A stretch of 64,000 bases of DNA, taken from assembly GCF_000156175.1 (NCBI RefSeq), contig NZ_GG692710.1, positions 589,961-653,960 of the forward strand, read 5' to 3'. The translations under genes were made by a program, and so were the position numbers. Of this stretch, positions 8,132-17,073 are shown piece by piece. Within the stretch, counting starts at the first letter, position 1. Each line of letters opens with the position of its first letter. The notes beneath the pieces were generated by a model. It was not told where the DNA came from. It did no database searches and was given only the letters and a program-made list of their open reading frames with translations. The stretch is from Collinsella intestinalis DSM 13280 (GTDB lineage: Bacteria; Actinomycetota; Coriobacteriia; Coriobacteriales; Coriobacteriaceae).

Positions 8132-9535
8132 ATGACGTCGAACATCGATCGCGAACAGGAGCGCCCAACGGCAACCGGGGCAACCGGGTCCGTCGAGCCG
8201 ACTCGCGATCGGCGTGCCCCCAAGATCGCCGTAGGTGACACCTCGGCCGTCCAGGACCGCAAAGCCGACAGCACCTCCATGAAGCAGGTGCGCACCACGT
8301 TCATCTTCCTCGCGTTCCTCGGAATCGCCTACGCCGCCTACCTCGTCTTGAGCGGCCAGCTCGACGACTTCGTCCGTGCACTCATAGGCGTCAACCCCCA
8401 GTGGATCATCGCGGGCGTCGCCTGCTTTTTGTGCTATTACGTCTTCGGTGTCCTCGCATACGCCGCCATCGTCGTGGTCGACCATGATTCCCCCGTGGGC
8501 TTTCGGGACCTCATGAGCGTCGAAGCCTCCGGCGTCTTCTTCATGCGCCTCACCCCCGGCGGTGCCGGCGTCATCCCCTCCCAAATCTATCGCCTCACCC
8601 GCGCGGGCCTTTCCCTGCCGGATGCCTCGGCATTGCAATTCGTCCGCTTCACCCTCTATGAGGCGGGCGAGGGCATCTTCGCCGCCATCATGCTGCTGTT
8701 CTGCGGTGACTATTTCCTGACGACCTTCGCCGACGTCAAGATCCTTGGGCTCGATGTCGTGTGGATCGGGGTCTTCATGTTCGGGTTCAAGTTCGTCCAA
8801 GTCGGCGGCGTCCTTCTCCTTTGCCTGCTCCCCGGCCCCATCCAAAAGCTCGGCGGTCTCGGTCTCAAGCTGGGCCATGCCCTGCACGTCCTCAATGACG
8901 AACGTTACGAGCGCTATCTCGACTTCCTCACCACGCAGGTCACTTCCTTCTCCCAGGCGTTCCGTTCCGCCGCATCCAACTGGCACGTGCTTCCGGTCGT
9001 CGAGCTCCTCACGCTGCTCCAGCTTGGATGCATGTACGCGCTCCCCTATTTCGTACTTCGCTCATTCGGCCTCGAAGCGGACCTGCTGATCTGCCTCGCC
9101 TCGGGCTCGATGGTCGAGCTCCTGGTCAACGCCATCCCGCTACCCGGCGGCGCAGGCGGCGCCGAGGTGGGCTTCACCTATCTATTCGGCAACATGTTCG
9201 GCTGGCATCTATCTGCAGGCCTAGTCATCTGGCGCTCCGTTGAATACCTGCTCCCCGTCGTCATCGCCGCACCGTGCATGGGCATGCGCTCCACAACCGG
9301 GGAAAGCATCTACCACCGATGGGACCGCCGCCTCGAGAACACCGTCCACGTCGCCCATGGCGATTGGGGCAGCGTCAAACGCCGTGCGGGAATCGCGTAT
9401 CGCCCGACCGCATCGCAGCCGAGCTCGCCCGAGCGCAAAGTCACACGCTCACAAACAGGCGATCTCACCGTGAAAATGCCCAAAAAGCCTCGCCCCGCCG
9501 AATCGGCGCGTCGCAACAACGGGGAGACACGATAA
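8132..9535 (+). CDS. Flippase-like / lysylphosphatidylglycerol synthase transmembrane-region protein
   Basis: 467-residue integral membrane protein of the UPF0104 type, related to the membrane half of MprF. It has a charged N-terminal tail of about 50 residues, then roughly eight hydrophobic segments containing family features such as FFMRLTPGGAGVIPSQIYRL and AIPLPGGAGGAEVGF. The last 90 residues are a basic cytoplasmic tail. No synthetase domain is attached, so lipid translocation is a family-level guess and the substrate is unknown. Start ATG 8132 has GGAGGCAAGG; longer upstream frames overlap the transporter gene and lack a ribosome site. Confidence 0.8.
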   Translation: MTSNIDREQERPTATGATGSVEPTRDRRAPKIAVGDTSAVQDRKADSTSMKQVRTTFIFLAFLGIAYAAYLVLSGQLDDFVRALIGVNPQWIIAGVACFLCYYVFGVLAYAAIVVVDHDSPVGFRDLMSVEASGVFFMRLTPGGAGVIPSQIYRLTRAGLSLPDASALQFVRFTLYEAGEGIFAAIMLLFCGDYFLTTFADVKILGLDVVWIGVFMFGFKFVQVGGVLLLCLLPGPIQKLGGLGLKLGHALHVLNDERYERYLDFLTTQVTSFSQAFRSAASNWHVLPVVELLTLLQLGCMYALPYFVLRSFGLEADLLICLASGSMVELLVNAIPLPGGAGGAEVGFTYLFGNMFGWHLSAGLVIWRSVEYLLPVVIAAPCMGMRSTTGESIYHRWDRRLENTVHVAHGDWGSVKRRAGIAYRPTASQPSSPERKVTRSQTGDLTVKMPKKPRPAESARRNNGETR

Positions 9536-9562
9536 CCCCAACCATTCCTGGGATTCGTCGGC

Positions 9563-9577
9563 TTGAAATCGTTTCAA
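9563..9577. promoter_or_regulatory. TTGAAA-N3-TTTCAA palindrome upstream of the scaffold/GGGtGRT pair
   Basis: A 15-bp interrupted palindrome lies in the 256-base gap before the Fe-S scaffold-like gene, with a further TTGAAA half-site near 9648. Its position suits an operator, but no regulator can be named and no convincing promoter was identified beside it. Confidence 0.35.
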
Positions 9578-9791
9578 TCCGCGCGCAAAATACGTCAACC
9601 TTCGGTCTCTTCACGAAGCGCGAACACTTCACACGCAATTTCACCTATTGAAACGCTCCAGAATCGAATTTCCACCGTTCACGGAATACAGGGTGGACAA
9701 ATCGCGTTAAAATGAATCTGCATGTCAGGTTTGCCCGTTGCGCAGTCGACTGGCCGCGAGATGGGCACCAACTACGAAAGAGAGGAGAGGC

Positions 9792-10526
9792 ATGCAGTAC
9801 TCACAGGAAGTGGAGAACATGTGCCCCGTCGCCAAGGGTGCATACCACGGTCCCGCGCCCATCCCCGAGGAGGGCAAGTGGGTCCAGGCCAAGGAGATCA
9901 AGGACATCTCCGGCCTCACGCACGGTGTGGGCTGGTGCGCCCCCCAGCAGGGTGCCTGCAAGCTCACGCTGAACGTCAAGGAGGGCATCATCGAGGAGGC
10001 CCTCGTCGAGACCATCGGCTGCTCGGGCATGACCCACTCCGCCGCCATGGCTTCCGAGATCCTTCCCGGTAAGACCATCCTCGAGGCTCTCAACACCGAC
10101 CTCGTCTGCGACGCCATCAACGTGGCCATGCGTGAGATCTTCCTGCAGATCGTCTACGGCCGCAGCCAGACCGCGTTCTCCGAGGGCGGCCTGCCCGTGG
10201 GCGCCTCCCTCGACGACCTCGGCAAGGGCCTTCGCTCCCAGGTCGGCACCATGTTCGGCACCAAGGCCAAGGGCGCTCGCTACCTCGAGCTCGCCCAGGG
10301 CTACGTGACCCGCATGGCCCTCAACGCCAACAACGAGATCATCGCGTTCGAGTTCATGAACCTCGGCAAGTTCACCGACGCCCTCAAGACCGGTAAGACC
10401 CCCGAGGAGGCCATCGCCGGCGCCATGGGCCACTACGGTCAGTGGGAGAACGCCGCCAAGTACATCGACCCGCGCACGGACGAGGAGACCCACACGGTCG
10501 CCAACGTCTTCCCGGTCCACGAGTAA
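9792..10526 (+). CDS. NifU-like iron-sulfur cluster assembly scaffold family protein
   Basis: 244-residue soluble protein whose first 130 residues resemble the IscU/NifU-N fold. Candidate metal-binding cysteines are Cys11, Cys49, Cys56, Cys77 (ETIGCSGMTHSA) and Cys106. The rest of the chain is family-specific. Proteins of this type are regularly found directly before GGGtGRT proteins, as here, where 21 bases separate the two genes. The biochemical role of the pair is not established to my knowledge. ATG 9792 has GAGGAGAGG. Codon use is extremely biased toward C/G-ending major codons, which suggests strong expression. Confidence 0.82.
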   Translation: MQYSQEVENMCPVAKGAYHGPAPIPEEGKWVQAKEIKDISGLTHGVGWCAPQQGACKLTLNVKEGIIEEALVETIGCSGMTHSAAMASEILPGKTILEALNTDLVCDAINVAMREIFLQIVYGRSQTAFSEGGLPVGASLDDLGKGLRSQVGTMFGTKAKGARYLELAQGYVTRMALNANNEIIAFEFMNLGKFTDALKTGKTPEEAIAGAMGHYGQWENAAKYIDPRTDEETHTVANVFPVHE

Positions 10527-10547
10527 CGAAAGGGAGGGACTATAACC

Positions 10548-11552
10548 ATGGCTGTTACTTTCGAAGGTTACGAGCGCCGCGTTGAGAAGATCAACGCCTG
10601 CCTCGCTGAGAACGGCATCGCCTCCCTCGAGGAAGCCGAGCAGATCTGCCTCGACAAGGGCGTGAACGCCCGCGAGATCGTGCACGACACCCAGTCCATC
10701 GCGTTCCAGAACGCCGAGTGGGCTTACACCCTGGGCTGCGCGCTGGCCATCAAGAAGGGCGCCAAGACCGCCTCTGAGGCTGCCGCCATCATCGGTGAGG
10801 GCATCCAGGCCTTCACCGTCCCGGGCTCCGTCGCCGAGGACCGCAAGGTCGGTCTGGGCCACGGCAACCTGGGCGCTATGCTCCTGTCCGACGACACCGA
10901 GTGCTTCGCATTCCTCGCCGGCCACGAGTCCTTCGCCGCTGCTGAGGGCGCCATCAAGCTGGCCCTCAACGCCAACAAGGCCCGCAAGACGCCGCTGCGC
11001 GTTATCCTGAACGGCCTCGGCAAGGACGCCGCCCAGATCATCGCCCGCATCAACGGCTTCACTTACGTGAAGACCCAGTTCGACTACTTCACGGGCGAGC
11101 TCAAGGTCGTCGAGACCATCCCCTACTCCGATGGTCCCCGCGCTGCCGTCAACTGCTACGGCGCCGACGACGTCCGCGAGGGCGTTGCCATCATGTGGCA
11201 CGAGAACGTGGACATCTCCATCACCGGCAACTCCACCAACCCCACGCGCTTCCAGCACCCCACCGCGGGCACCTACAAGAAGGAGCGCCTCGAGGCCGGC
11301 AAGAAGTACTTCTCCGTGGCCTCCGGTGGCGGCACTGGCCGTACCCTGCACCCGGACAACATGGGCGCCGGCCCTGCCTCCTACGGCATGACCGACACCA
11401 TGGGCCGTATGCACTCCGACGCCCAGTTCGCCGGTTCCTCCTCCGTGCCTGCGCACGTCGACATGATGGGTCTCATCGGCATGGGCAACAACCCCATGGT
11501 CGGTGCCACCGTCGCCTGCGCCGTTGCCGTGAACGCCGCCATCAACGAGTAG
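10548..11552 (+). CDS. GGGtGRT family protein
   Basis: 334-residue soluble protein carrying the name-giving motif GGGTGRT at residues 260-266, within a strongly conserved C-terminal stretch (HPDNMGAGPASYGMTDTMGR). The family has no assigned function. It lies 21 bases downstream of the scaffold-like gene behind AAAGGGAGGG and shares its heavy codon bias, so both are probably abundant and cotranscribed. A stem-loop terminator follows at 11585. The glycine-rich motif could be a nucleotide or phosphate loop, but this is inference. Confidence 0.9.
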   Translation: MAVTFEGYERRVEKINACLAENGIASLEEAEQICLDKGVNAREIVHDTQSIAFQNAEWAYTLGCALAIKKGAKTASEAAAIIGEGIQAFTVPGSVAEDRKVGLGHGNLGAMLLSDDTECFAFLAGHESFAAAEGAIKLALNANKARKTPLRVILNGLGKDAAQIIARINGFTYVKTQFDYFTGELKVVETIPYSDGPRAAVNCYGADDVREGVAIMWHENVDISITGNSTNPTRFQHPTAGTYKKERLEAGKKYFSVASGGGTGRTLHPDNMGAGPASYGMTDTMGRMHSDAQFAGSSSVPAHVDMMGLIGMGNNPMVGATVACAVAVNAAINE

Positions 11553-11584
11553 CATTCACACTGCACGCATAGACTCGGCATGAT

Positions 11585-11616
11585 AATGGCCGTCACCTTC
11601 GGGTGGCGGCCATTTT
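11585..11616 (+). terminator. Intrinsic terminator after the GGGtGRT gene
   Basis: A 13-bp stem (one G-T pair) closes on a TTCG tetraloop and is followed by TTTT, directly after the GGGtGRT stop codon. Confidence 0.85.
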
Positions 11617-11713
11617 GCTATCCACGATTCCGCATCACGAGTGGCGCGCTTTTGCCAAAATCGATGTTTCACAACACTGGTGATGCGGACTGAAAAGCTA
11701 CGGGCGTGAAACG

Positions 11714-12712
11714 CTACAGCTCGGTTGGGCACTCTCCCGTCGCCATTGCCAAAATGCCGCGAATGCCCTGCTCGACCATACTGTCGACATCGATATCCGT
11801 ATAGAAGGCAATATGCTGCGTCAGGATGACGTTGGGGAACTGGCGTAGATACGCCATGTTGCGATTTGCCAGGATGTCGTGTGTGCGGCTCACATGGTAA
11901 ATGCCGTCTTCCTCTGGGAAGACATCCATGGCAAGGGCACCGATCTTCTCACTCTCAATGCCCTCGACCAGCGCATCGACATCCATGAGCTCTCCGCGGC
12001 TGACATTCACCAGCACCACGCCGTCGCGCATCTTTGCAATCGCCTCGCAGTCGATAATGCCACGCGTGGATTCCATGAGCGGGATATGCACCGTCACAAG
12101 ATCGCTCTGGGCATACAGCTCGTCGAGTCCCACATAGGTGACATCGCCGCGAGCGGCGAGCTCCTCGCTGGGGAACGGATCGTATGCGAGAATCTTGCAG
12201 CCGAAGCCTCGCAGATAATCGATAACGGCGCGGCCGATGCGACCCGTCCCCATGACGCCCACTGTGAGGGTGCGCAGCTCGCGACCGCGCAATCCGGCTA
12301 GCGAGTAGTCGTTGACCTGCTGTCGCCACATGGCGGGCTTGTAGTTGCGCAGAGCCATGAGCATGAGCATGACGGCAAACTCAGCAACGCCATAAGGCGG
12401 ATAGGTCGTATTGCACACATGGATGCCAAGTTCCTTGGCCGCATCTATATCGATATGGTTGAAGCCGATGCTGCGCGTTGCAACATACCGAACCCCTCGA
12501 TCGTGCAGTTCGCGAAGCATGTCCGCATCCAACGGGCTCTTGTTGACGATGACAACTCCCTCAGCGCCATCCAGCATGTCCAGCGTCGCGCTCGTAAGCG
12601 TGTCCGCGGACCAGGCCACCTCGCAACCGGCGGGCAGCTCGCCAACAACACGGTCGTACGCCGCGCGCTCGTCATCGCGGAGTTCGAAAACCTTGATCTT
12701 CATATCGTCCAT
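11714..12712 (-). CDS. D-lactate dehydrogenase-like D-2-hydroxyacid dehydrogenase
   Basis: 332-residue NAD-dependent oxidoreductase. It carries the Rossmann motif GVMGTGRIGRAV in the middle, the catalytic arginine in NVSRGELMD, the acidic residue in the VFPEED region and the catalytic histidine in ILTQHIAFYT. The overall pattern is that of fermentative D-LDH and VanH-type enzymes reducing pyruvate to D-lactate. The frame is open further upstream, but ATG 12712 has GGAG at proper spacing and gives the usual N-terminus (MDDMKIKVFELRDDE). An L-LDH gene is also present at 48105, so both lactate isomers may be made. It is divergent from the flavoprotein gene. Confidence 0.88.
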   Translation of the reverse strand: MDDMKIKVFELRDDERAAYDRVVGELPAGCEVAWSADTLTSATLDMLDGAEGVVIVNKSPLDADMLRELHDRGVRYVATRSIGFNHIDIDAAKELGIHVCNTTYPPYGVAEFAVMLMLMALRNYKPAMWRQQVNDYSLAGLRGRELRTLTVGVMGTGRIGRAVIDYLRGFGCKILAYDPFPSEELAARGDVTYVGLDELYAQSDLVTVHIPLMESTRGIIDCEAIAKMRDGVVLVNVSRGELMDVDALVEGIESEKIGALAMDVFPEEDGIYHVSRTHDILANRNMAYLRQFPNVILTQHIAFYTDIDVDSMVEQGIRGILAMATGECPTEL

Positions 12713-12949
12713 CCCATCTCCGGGTTCCCTTGCGATGCCAGCACTATACCCGATGCGCAATGGGATGAGCCCCCGCACCACAAAGGCAGCGCACAGCCCC
12801 TCAGAGCGGACCTTCGCCCATACGTTGCTCGCACCAGCCACAAGGGACAATCGACCGTTCATGGGCCATTTGAGAGCCTCACTGGGGCATCGGTTGTCTT
12901 ATAACGGTAAGACCCCTACGCTTTTGACAGAACGTGAGAAGGGACCAAC

Positions 12950-14524
12950 ATGCACGAAGAGACCGACGTCCTCGTAATCGGCGGCGGCATCGCCGGCATC
13001 GTTTCCTCGATTGAGGCGGCGCGAGCGGGCGCGAACGTCACAATCGCCTGTGCCAGCCCACTCTTCGGCGGATCGAGCTTCTATCCAGGCACCTGGGGCT
13101 TGGGACTCATCGGCCCATCCGACGAAGAAGACGAAGCCGATCTCATCGCAACCATCGAGAATGTCGGCTGCGGCGTCGCCGATCCCACCCTTGTCGAAAC
13201 GTTCGTTCACAACATCCGCCCCGCAATTGAATGGCTTGAACAGGAGCTCGGCGTTCCCCTCAAACGCCCCTCCAGCGCCAAGAGCGCGCGCGAGGTCACG
13301 TTCATCCCCTGCTTCGACCACACGAATCGCCTGTGGCGGGGCATAAAGCGCGAGGCTTTCGAACGCGTCGCACGTGCCGAGATAGAACGGCTCGGCATCG
13401 AGCTCCTAGAGCGCTGCGAGCTCATGGAAATCGTTCGAGATCAACATGGCCCGGTCATCGGCGCCATCCTGTACGACAGGCGCGAACAGGAGCTTTTCCC
13501 CTTCCCCGCCAAGTCGGTCATCCTGTGCTCCGGCGGCACGGGAGGACTGTTTGAACGCAGTCTCACCTCACGAGACGTCCTCAGTTCCGCACACGGCATC
13601 GCCCTCGACGCGGGCTGCTCACTCGTGAATATCGAATTCATGCAAATGATGCCTGGGCTCGTCTCGCCCGCCCGTGGAATCGTCTTCAACGAAAAGACCT
13701 TCCGTTATGCGGTCTTCGAAGACCCCGCCGGTATTTTGCCCGCCGACCGCAACGGGCTTTCCGATTTACTTGAAGCGCGCTCAGGACACGGACCGTTCAC
13801 GTGCCGTCTCGGTGATGAACTCGTCGACATGGCAATCGACGCCGCCGGAGAGGACGGAATCGCCGTCCACTACAACTTTCCCAAAGACGGCGCGCCGGAG
13901 TTCGTGCAGACGTTCGCGCAATGGATGGAAGACGAGCTTGGAATCACCCCCAACGACGAGCTGCGCGTTGCGATGTACGCGCATGCGGCAAACGGCGGTA
14001 TCCGCATCGACGCTCATGCCAAGACGAGCGTACCAGGACTTTTTGCATGTGGTGAAGTCACGGGCGGCATGCACGGCGCCGATCGAATCGGGGGGCTCTC
14101 CAGCGCAAACGGCCTGGTTTTTGGACGGATTGCCGGCAAGGGCGCCGCGAATCACGGCACCACAGCATCCACCTATATCAATGCGGACCGTATCCTCAAA
14201 GAGTCACTTGAGCGCATCCGGATGAGCGCAGCGCCTTTGGGCGACATGGACGCCAGCCGCATCACCACGGACATGCAAGGGACCATGAGCGCACACGCCA
14301 TGATTCAACGATCCGAAGAAGGCCTTGCAACGGCACTCGACGATATTGAACGACTGCAGCGCGAAGCACGATTTCACGGAGATTGCCGTGGCTGCGTGAT
14401 ACCCGCCGACGCCGCACTTGCGCGTGGGATACGCGTCTCCTCGCAACTCAAGCTCGCCCAGGCGATGCTACAGGCAATGAGAAGCCGTACCGAGGGCCTC
14501 GGATCGCACTATCGCGCTGATTGA
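12950..14524 (+). CDS. FAD-binding oxidoreductase of the L-aspartate oxidase/fumarate reductase family
   Basis: 524-residue flavoprotein. An N-terminal dinucleotide-binding motif GGGIAG lies at residues 11-16. The fumarate-reductase-type capping domain and the FAD-contacting segments ACGEVTGGMHGADRIGGLSSANG and GSHYRAD near the C-terminus are visible. The last motif matches the RGAHYR element of NadB and Sdh/Frd flavoproteins. No iron-sulfur partner, nadA or nadC lies alongside, so the substrate cannot be fixed: L-aspartate, a fumarate-like acid or another alpha-beta unsaturated compound are all possible. ATG 12950 has GAGAAGGGA. Confidence 0.75.
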   Translation: MHEETDVLVIGGGIAGIVSSIEAARAGANVTIACASPLFGGSSFYPGTWGLGLIGPSDEEDEADLIATIENVGCGVADPTLVETFVHNIRPAIEWLEQELGVPLKRPSSAKSAREVTFIPCFDHTNRLWRGIKREAFERVARAEIERLGIELLERCELMEIVRDQHGPVIGAILYDRREQELFPFPAKSVILCSGGTGGLFERSLTSRDVLSSAHGIALDAGCSLVNIEFMQMMPGLVSPARGIVFNEKTFRYAVFEDPAGILPADRNGLSDLLEARSGHGPFTCRLGDELVDMAIDAAGEDGIAVHYNFPKDGAPEFVQTFAQWMEDELGITPNDELRVAMYAHAANGGIRIDAHAKTSVPGLFACGEVTGGMHGADRIGGLSSANGLVFGRIAGKGAANHGTTASTYINADRILKESLERIRMSAAPLGDMDASRITTDMQGTMSAHAMIQRSEEGLATALDDIERLQREARFHGDCRGCVIPADAALARGIRVSSQLKLAQAMLQAMRSRTEGLGSHYRAD

Positions 14525-14542
14525 GTGCCGCCGAAACCATAC

Positions 14543-14676
14543 GTGTACGTTTTGGGGAAGGTTTTGGCTCTCCAACGCTTGTAAAAGCGCTTCCCTTCAA
14601 AAATTACCTGGGGAAACGTCGGCCGTCGTGATGGGCTAAAGCAAATTGAACGGAAAACCTTCCCCAAAATGTACAC
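14543..14676. repeat. 134-bp element with long inverted ends, TGTACGTTTTGGGG family
   Basis: The left end at 14543-14565 (beginning GTGTACGTTTTGGGGAAGG) and the right end at 14654-14676 are inverted copies of each other. The first 24 bases from 14544 are identical to those at 51544-51567, where a second element of almost the same length lies. No coding frame is inside. It fills most of the gap between the flavoprotein gene and the tRNA cluster; the remaining bases to 14842 show nothing recognisable. Confidence 0.8.
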
Positions 14677-14842
14677 TTGTTGTCGCGATCTTACTCCTTA
14701 GGCGCGACAGCAAGGGCGACATCATATCGAGTCTGGCCATACATGCATCAGAACGTACATGCATGAGTGCAAAAGGGACCGAAGCACAGGAGTCGCTACA
14801 GATAGCAAAACAGCCTCTTGCGAGGCTGCACAATTCAATGGG

Positions 14843-14916
14843 TGGGCGATCAGGGATTCGAACCCTGGACCTTGGGATTAAGAGTCCCCTGCTCTAGCCA
14901 GCTGAGCTAATCGCCC
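14843..14916 (-). tRNA. tRNA-Lys(CTT), copy 1
   Basis: Minus-strand cloverleaf with acceptor GGGCGAT/ATCGCCC, a D-loop from TTAGCTCAGCTGG, anticodon loop CTCTTAA (anticodon CTT) and T-arm GGTTCGAATCC. The discriminator is A at 14843 and a full CCA is not encoded. It is identical in the tRNA body to copy 2. Confidence 0.96.
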
Positions 14917-14940
14917 GTATGTCCAAAGGATGCAATGTGG

Positions 14941-15014
14941 TGGGCGATCAGGGATTCGAACCCTGGACCTTGGGATTAAGAGTCCCCTGCTCTAGCCAGC
15001 TGAGCTAATCGCCC
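14941..15014 (-). tRNA. tRNA-Lys(CTT), copy 2
   Basis: Exact duplicate of the tRNA at 14843-14916, separated by 24 bases. It reads AAG codons, which dominate over AAA in the surrounding genes. Confidence 0.96.
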
Positions 15015-15040
15015 CTTTGCATCTGCTATGTGAAAGGGAA

Positions 15041-15118
15041 TGGGGTGGGTAAAGGGACTCGAACCCTCGACCTACGGGACCACAACCCGTCGCTCTAGCC
15101 AACTGAGCTACACCCACC
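15041..15118 (-). tRNA. tRNA-His(GTG) with encoded CCA
   Basis: Minus-strand cloverleaf with anticodon loop TTGTGGT (anticodon GTG). An extra 5' G at 15118 pairs with discriminator C at 15044, the bacterial tRNA-His identity feature. CCA is encoded at 15041-15043. It is probably cotranscribed with the two tRNA-Lys genes. Confidence 0.96.
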
Positions 15119-15237
15119 ATGTCTGTCACACAGCGAAGAGTATTATGCATTCTTATCAAAAACATTGCAAGGGGTATTTTTGAAAAATTTGGCGATGGGA
15201 AAACATCGTCAAAAACAAACCCCCGGATCCGATCCAG

Positions 15238-15720
15238 CTAGGCGTTGCGTCCGTATTCCCTACGGCGATACCATCGCACCACTACACTCCTTATGAACGT
15301 GGCGATGAAAGCCCCGCCGCAATCGATCAGGACATCGGTTACCTGGCCGCAACGCCCCGGCACGAACAGCTGAATCGTCTCATCGATCGACGAGACCAGC
15401 ACGCAAAGAACGCATACGGCGACAACGCCCTCCGATCCAGCGCTACGCTTGGGGTCGAACGCATGAGACGAAAGCAGGGCAAGGATGAAATACTCCGTAA
15501 AGTGGGCCGCTTTGCGAATCAGGAAATTCGTGACCCAGGCAAAGGGGAGTCCCAGCGACTGCAAAAGCCCTTGGATCCACTCCATGACCCCGGCGCTCAA
15601 AGAACCGCTGCCCTCCCCCGCAACAAGGGAATTACCCCAGATCACGCTGATGAACAGAACGACGAGAACGAGCCCCGGAATGCTCACCCTCTCCTTTATG
15701 TCCCGTATAAGCGAGGACAC
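15238..15720 (-). CDS. VanZ family membrane protein
   Basis: 160-residue protein with about four hydrophobic segments and the VanZ hallmarks RKAAHFTEYFIL and SSIDETIQLFVPGRCGQVTD. VanZ proteins are linked to low-level teicoplanin resistance in enterococci, but most homologues have no tested function. The start is GTG 15720 behind GGAGG, which overlaps the end of the upstream unknown gene: only three bases separate its start from that stop. The two genes therefore form an operon. Confidence 0.85.
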   Translation of the reverse strand: MSSLIRDIKERVSIPGLVLVVLFISVIWGNSLVAGEGSGSLSAGVMEWIQGLLQSLGLPFAWVTNFLIRKAAHFTEYFILALLSSHAFDPKRSAGSEGVVAVCVLCVLVSSIDETIQLFVPGRCGQVTDVLIDCGGAFIATFIRSVVVRWYRRREYGRNA

Positions 15721-15723
15721 GCG

Positions 15724-16755
15724 CTACGCCTCCGCCAGCTGGCGAGCATCAAGCGACGCCGTGCCGCCCTCGATGACCTTGAGGTACTCATGGGCGACCG
15801 CATGGACGCTCTTAGACTCGACCTTGTCGAACTCGTCTTCAATCATCGCGTTGACACGCGTGTGCATCTTTGTTTCATTGCCTCCCTCGGCAAGCGCCGC
15901 CATGCGGTCCACGCCAACGCAGACCGTCTGGTCGCCCTGAGGGGCCTTGGGCGTCGTGTCCTCGGCCAGAATGGCGAGAGCGCGGGCCCACATGTCCTCA
16001 TGGCCCGAGTAATCCGCCATGGGGACCTCAACGTCCTCGACGGTCGCCGCTACGGCAACGGGGCGAACGGGTGCGGCGGAGACGGGAGCAGAAGCGGGTT
16101 GCATCTTGGGAAGCACGGGGACATAGGACGCGCGCGCAACAGTACCCCCATAGAGAGACGCCATGGCCTCATCGCGACCGATGACATCCTCGCGTGCATC
16201 GGCCGCCGCAGTTGCAGAACGGGCAGCCGCCTGAGCCGCCGCCTGCTCCGTGCGGCGCAGCTCTTCGAGCGCGATTTGATACATGTCCTTCGAGCGCGTG
16301 GGGTCGCAGCTAAACGGGGAATCACCGCTGAACATGGCGTCGATCTCCGCCCAAGCCTCGGCCTCGTCGAGCGCATCGACCGCACGCGAAATGACCGGGA
16401 CGCCATCTGGAGTGGCGGACCTTCCACCCCGATGACCATGCGGGCGAGAAACAGCGCGCGAGACATGCGTGGAGGCAGCCGAACGGGCATCGGCAAACGC
16501 GGACTTGAATCGAGCGGCTTCGACCTGTTCTTCGGCGAGACGCTCCGCGCGGGCATCCATAAGGTGGCCGGATATGGCGAGCAGGCCGACTCCAGCGAGC
16601 GAGCCGGCGACAAGCGGCAAGATATCGGAGCGAATCGCCTCGTTGACCCCATCGAACGGCAGAGTCGCGGCATATGCGGCCAACGGCAGCGCCACACCCA
16701 GCCCCGCTGAGATGGCGATTGCCCCTTTGCGATACCCCATGCTCTCGACAGCCAT
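15724..16755 (-). CDS. Unknown membrane protein with long Ala-rich cytoplasmic part
   Basis: 343 residues, not recognised. Two hydrophobic segments lie within the first 70 residues (about GAIAISAGLGVALPLAAYAA and a PLVAGSLAGVGLLAISGHL segment). They are followed by an Ala/Glu/Arg-rich soluble region of about 270 residues with low-complexity stretches. A GTG at 16773 is in frame, but ATG 16755 has AAGGAG at the right distance. A good promoter lies about 170 bases upstream at 16927-16956. The gene runs into the VanZ gene with a three-base gap, so an envelope role is plausible but unproven. Confidence 0.75.
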   Translation of the reverse strand: MAVESMGYRKGAIAISAGLGVALPLAAYAATLPFDGVNEAIRSDILPLVAGSLAGVGLLAISGHLMDARAERLAEEQVEAARFKSAFADARSAASTHVSRAVSRPHGHRGGRSATPDGVPVISRAVDALDEAEAWAEIDAMFSGDSPFSCDPTRSKDMYQIALEELRRTEQAAAQAAARSATAAADAREDVIGRDEAMASLYGGTVARASYVPVLPKMQPASAPVSAAPVRPVAVAATVEDVEVPMADYSGHEDMWARALAILAEDTTPKAPQGDQTVCVGVDRMAALAEGGNETKMHTRVNAMIEDEFDKVESKSVHAVAHEYLKVIEGGTASLDARQLAEA

Positions 16756-16926
16756 GACGCGCTCCTTCGTCACCCTCGCAAACGTGCTCTAAACAACGAT
16801 GACCGGCGCGGATGCACCGGTTCGCAATAAGTCGGATGGAAAAGATGAAGTGTGGCGCGCAGGGAATGACCCCGACAACGGTTGGTAGTGCGTTTCATCT
16901 GCGTTTTCCGTCGCGATCTTCGTTGC

Positions 16927-16956
16927 ATTATAAAGAGAACTCCCAGGTATTTGCAA
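16927..16956 (-). promoter_or_regulatory. Sigma-70-type promoter for the unknown/VanZ operon
   Basis: On the minus strand, TTGCAA (16951-16956), an 18-base spacer and a perfect TATAAT (16927-16932) are present. The predicted start lies near 16920, leaving an untranslated leader of about 165 bases. The rest of the 16756-17073 gap holds nothing else I can identify, apart from the ribosome site of the next gene. Confidence 0.6.
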
Positions 16957-17073
16957 GTATCAACCGCCGACGGCGACAAATCGGGCCATCTGTTGCAAAC
17001 GGGAACTTTAGGGAACAAGTACCTCGGCATTCCGTCTTATCCGCAAACGGATCGTTTGAGTAAAGGAGCGAGC

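Noticed and set aside
14843-15014. Attachment site from the duplicated tRNA-Lys
   Set aside because: The second copy is a full intact tRNA gene and no integrase or foreign island lies between or beside them.
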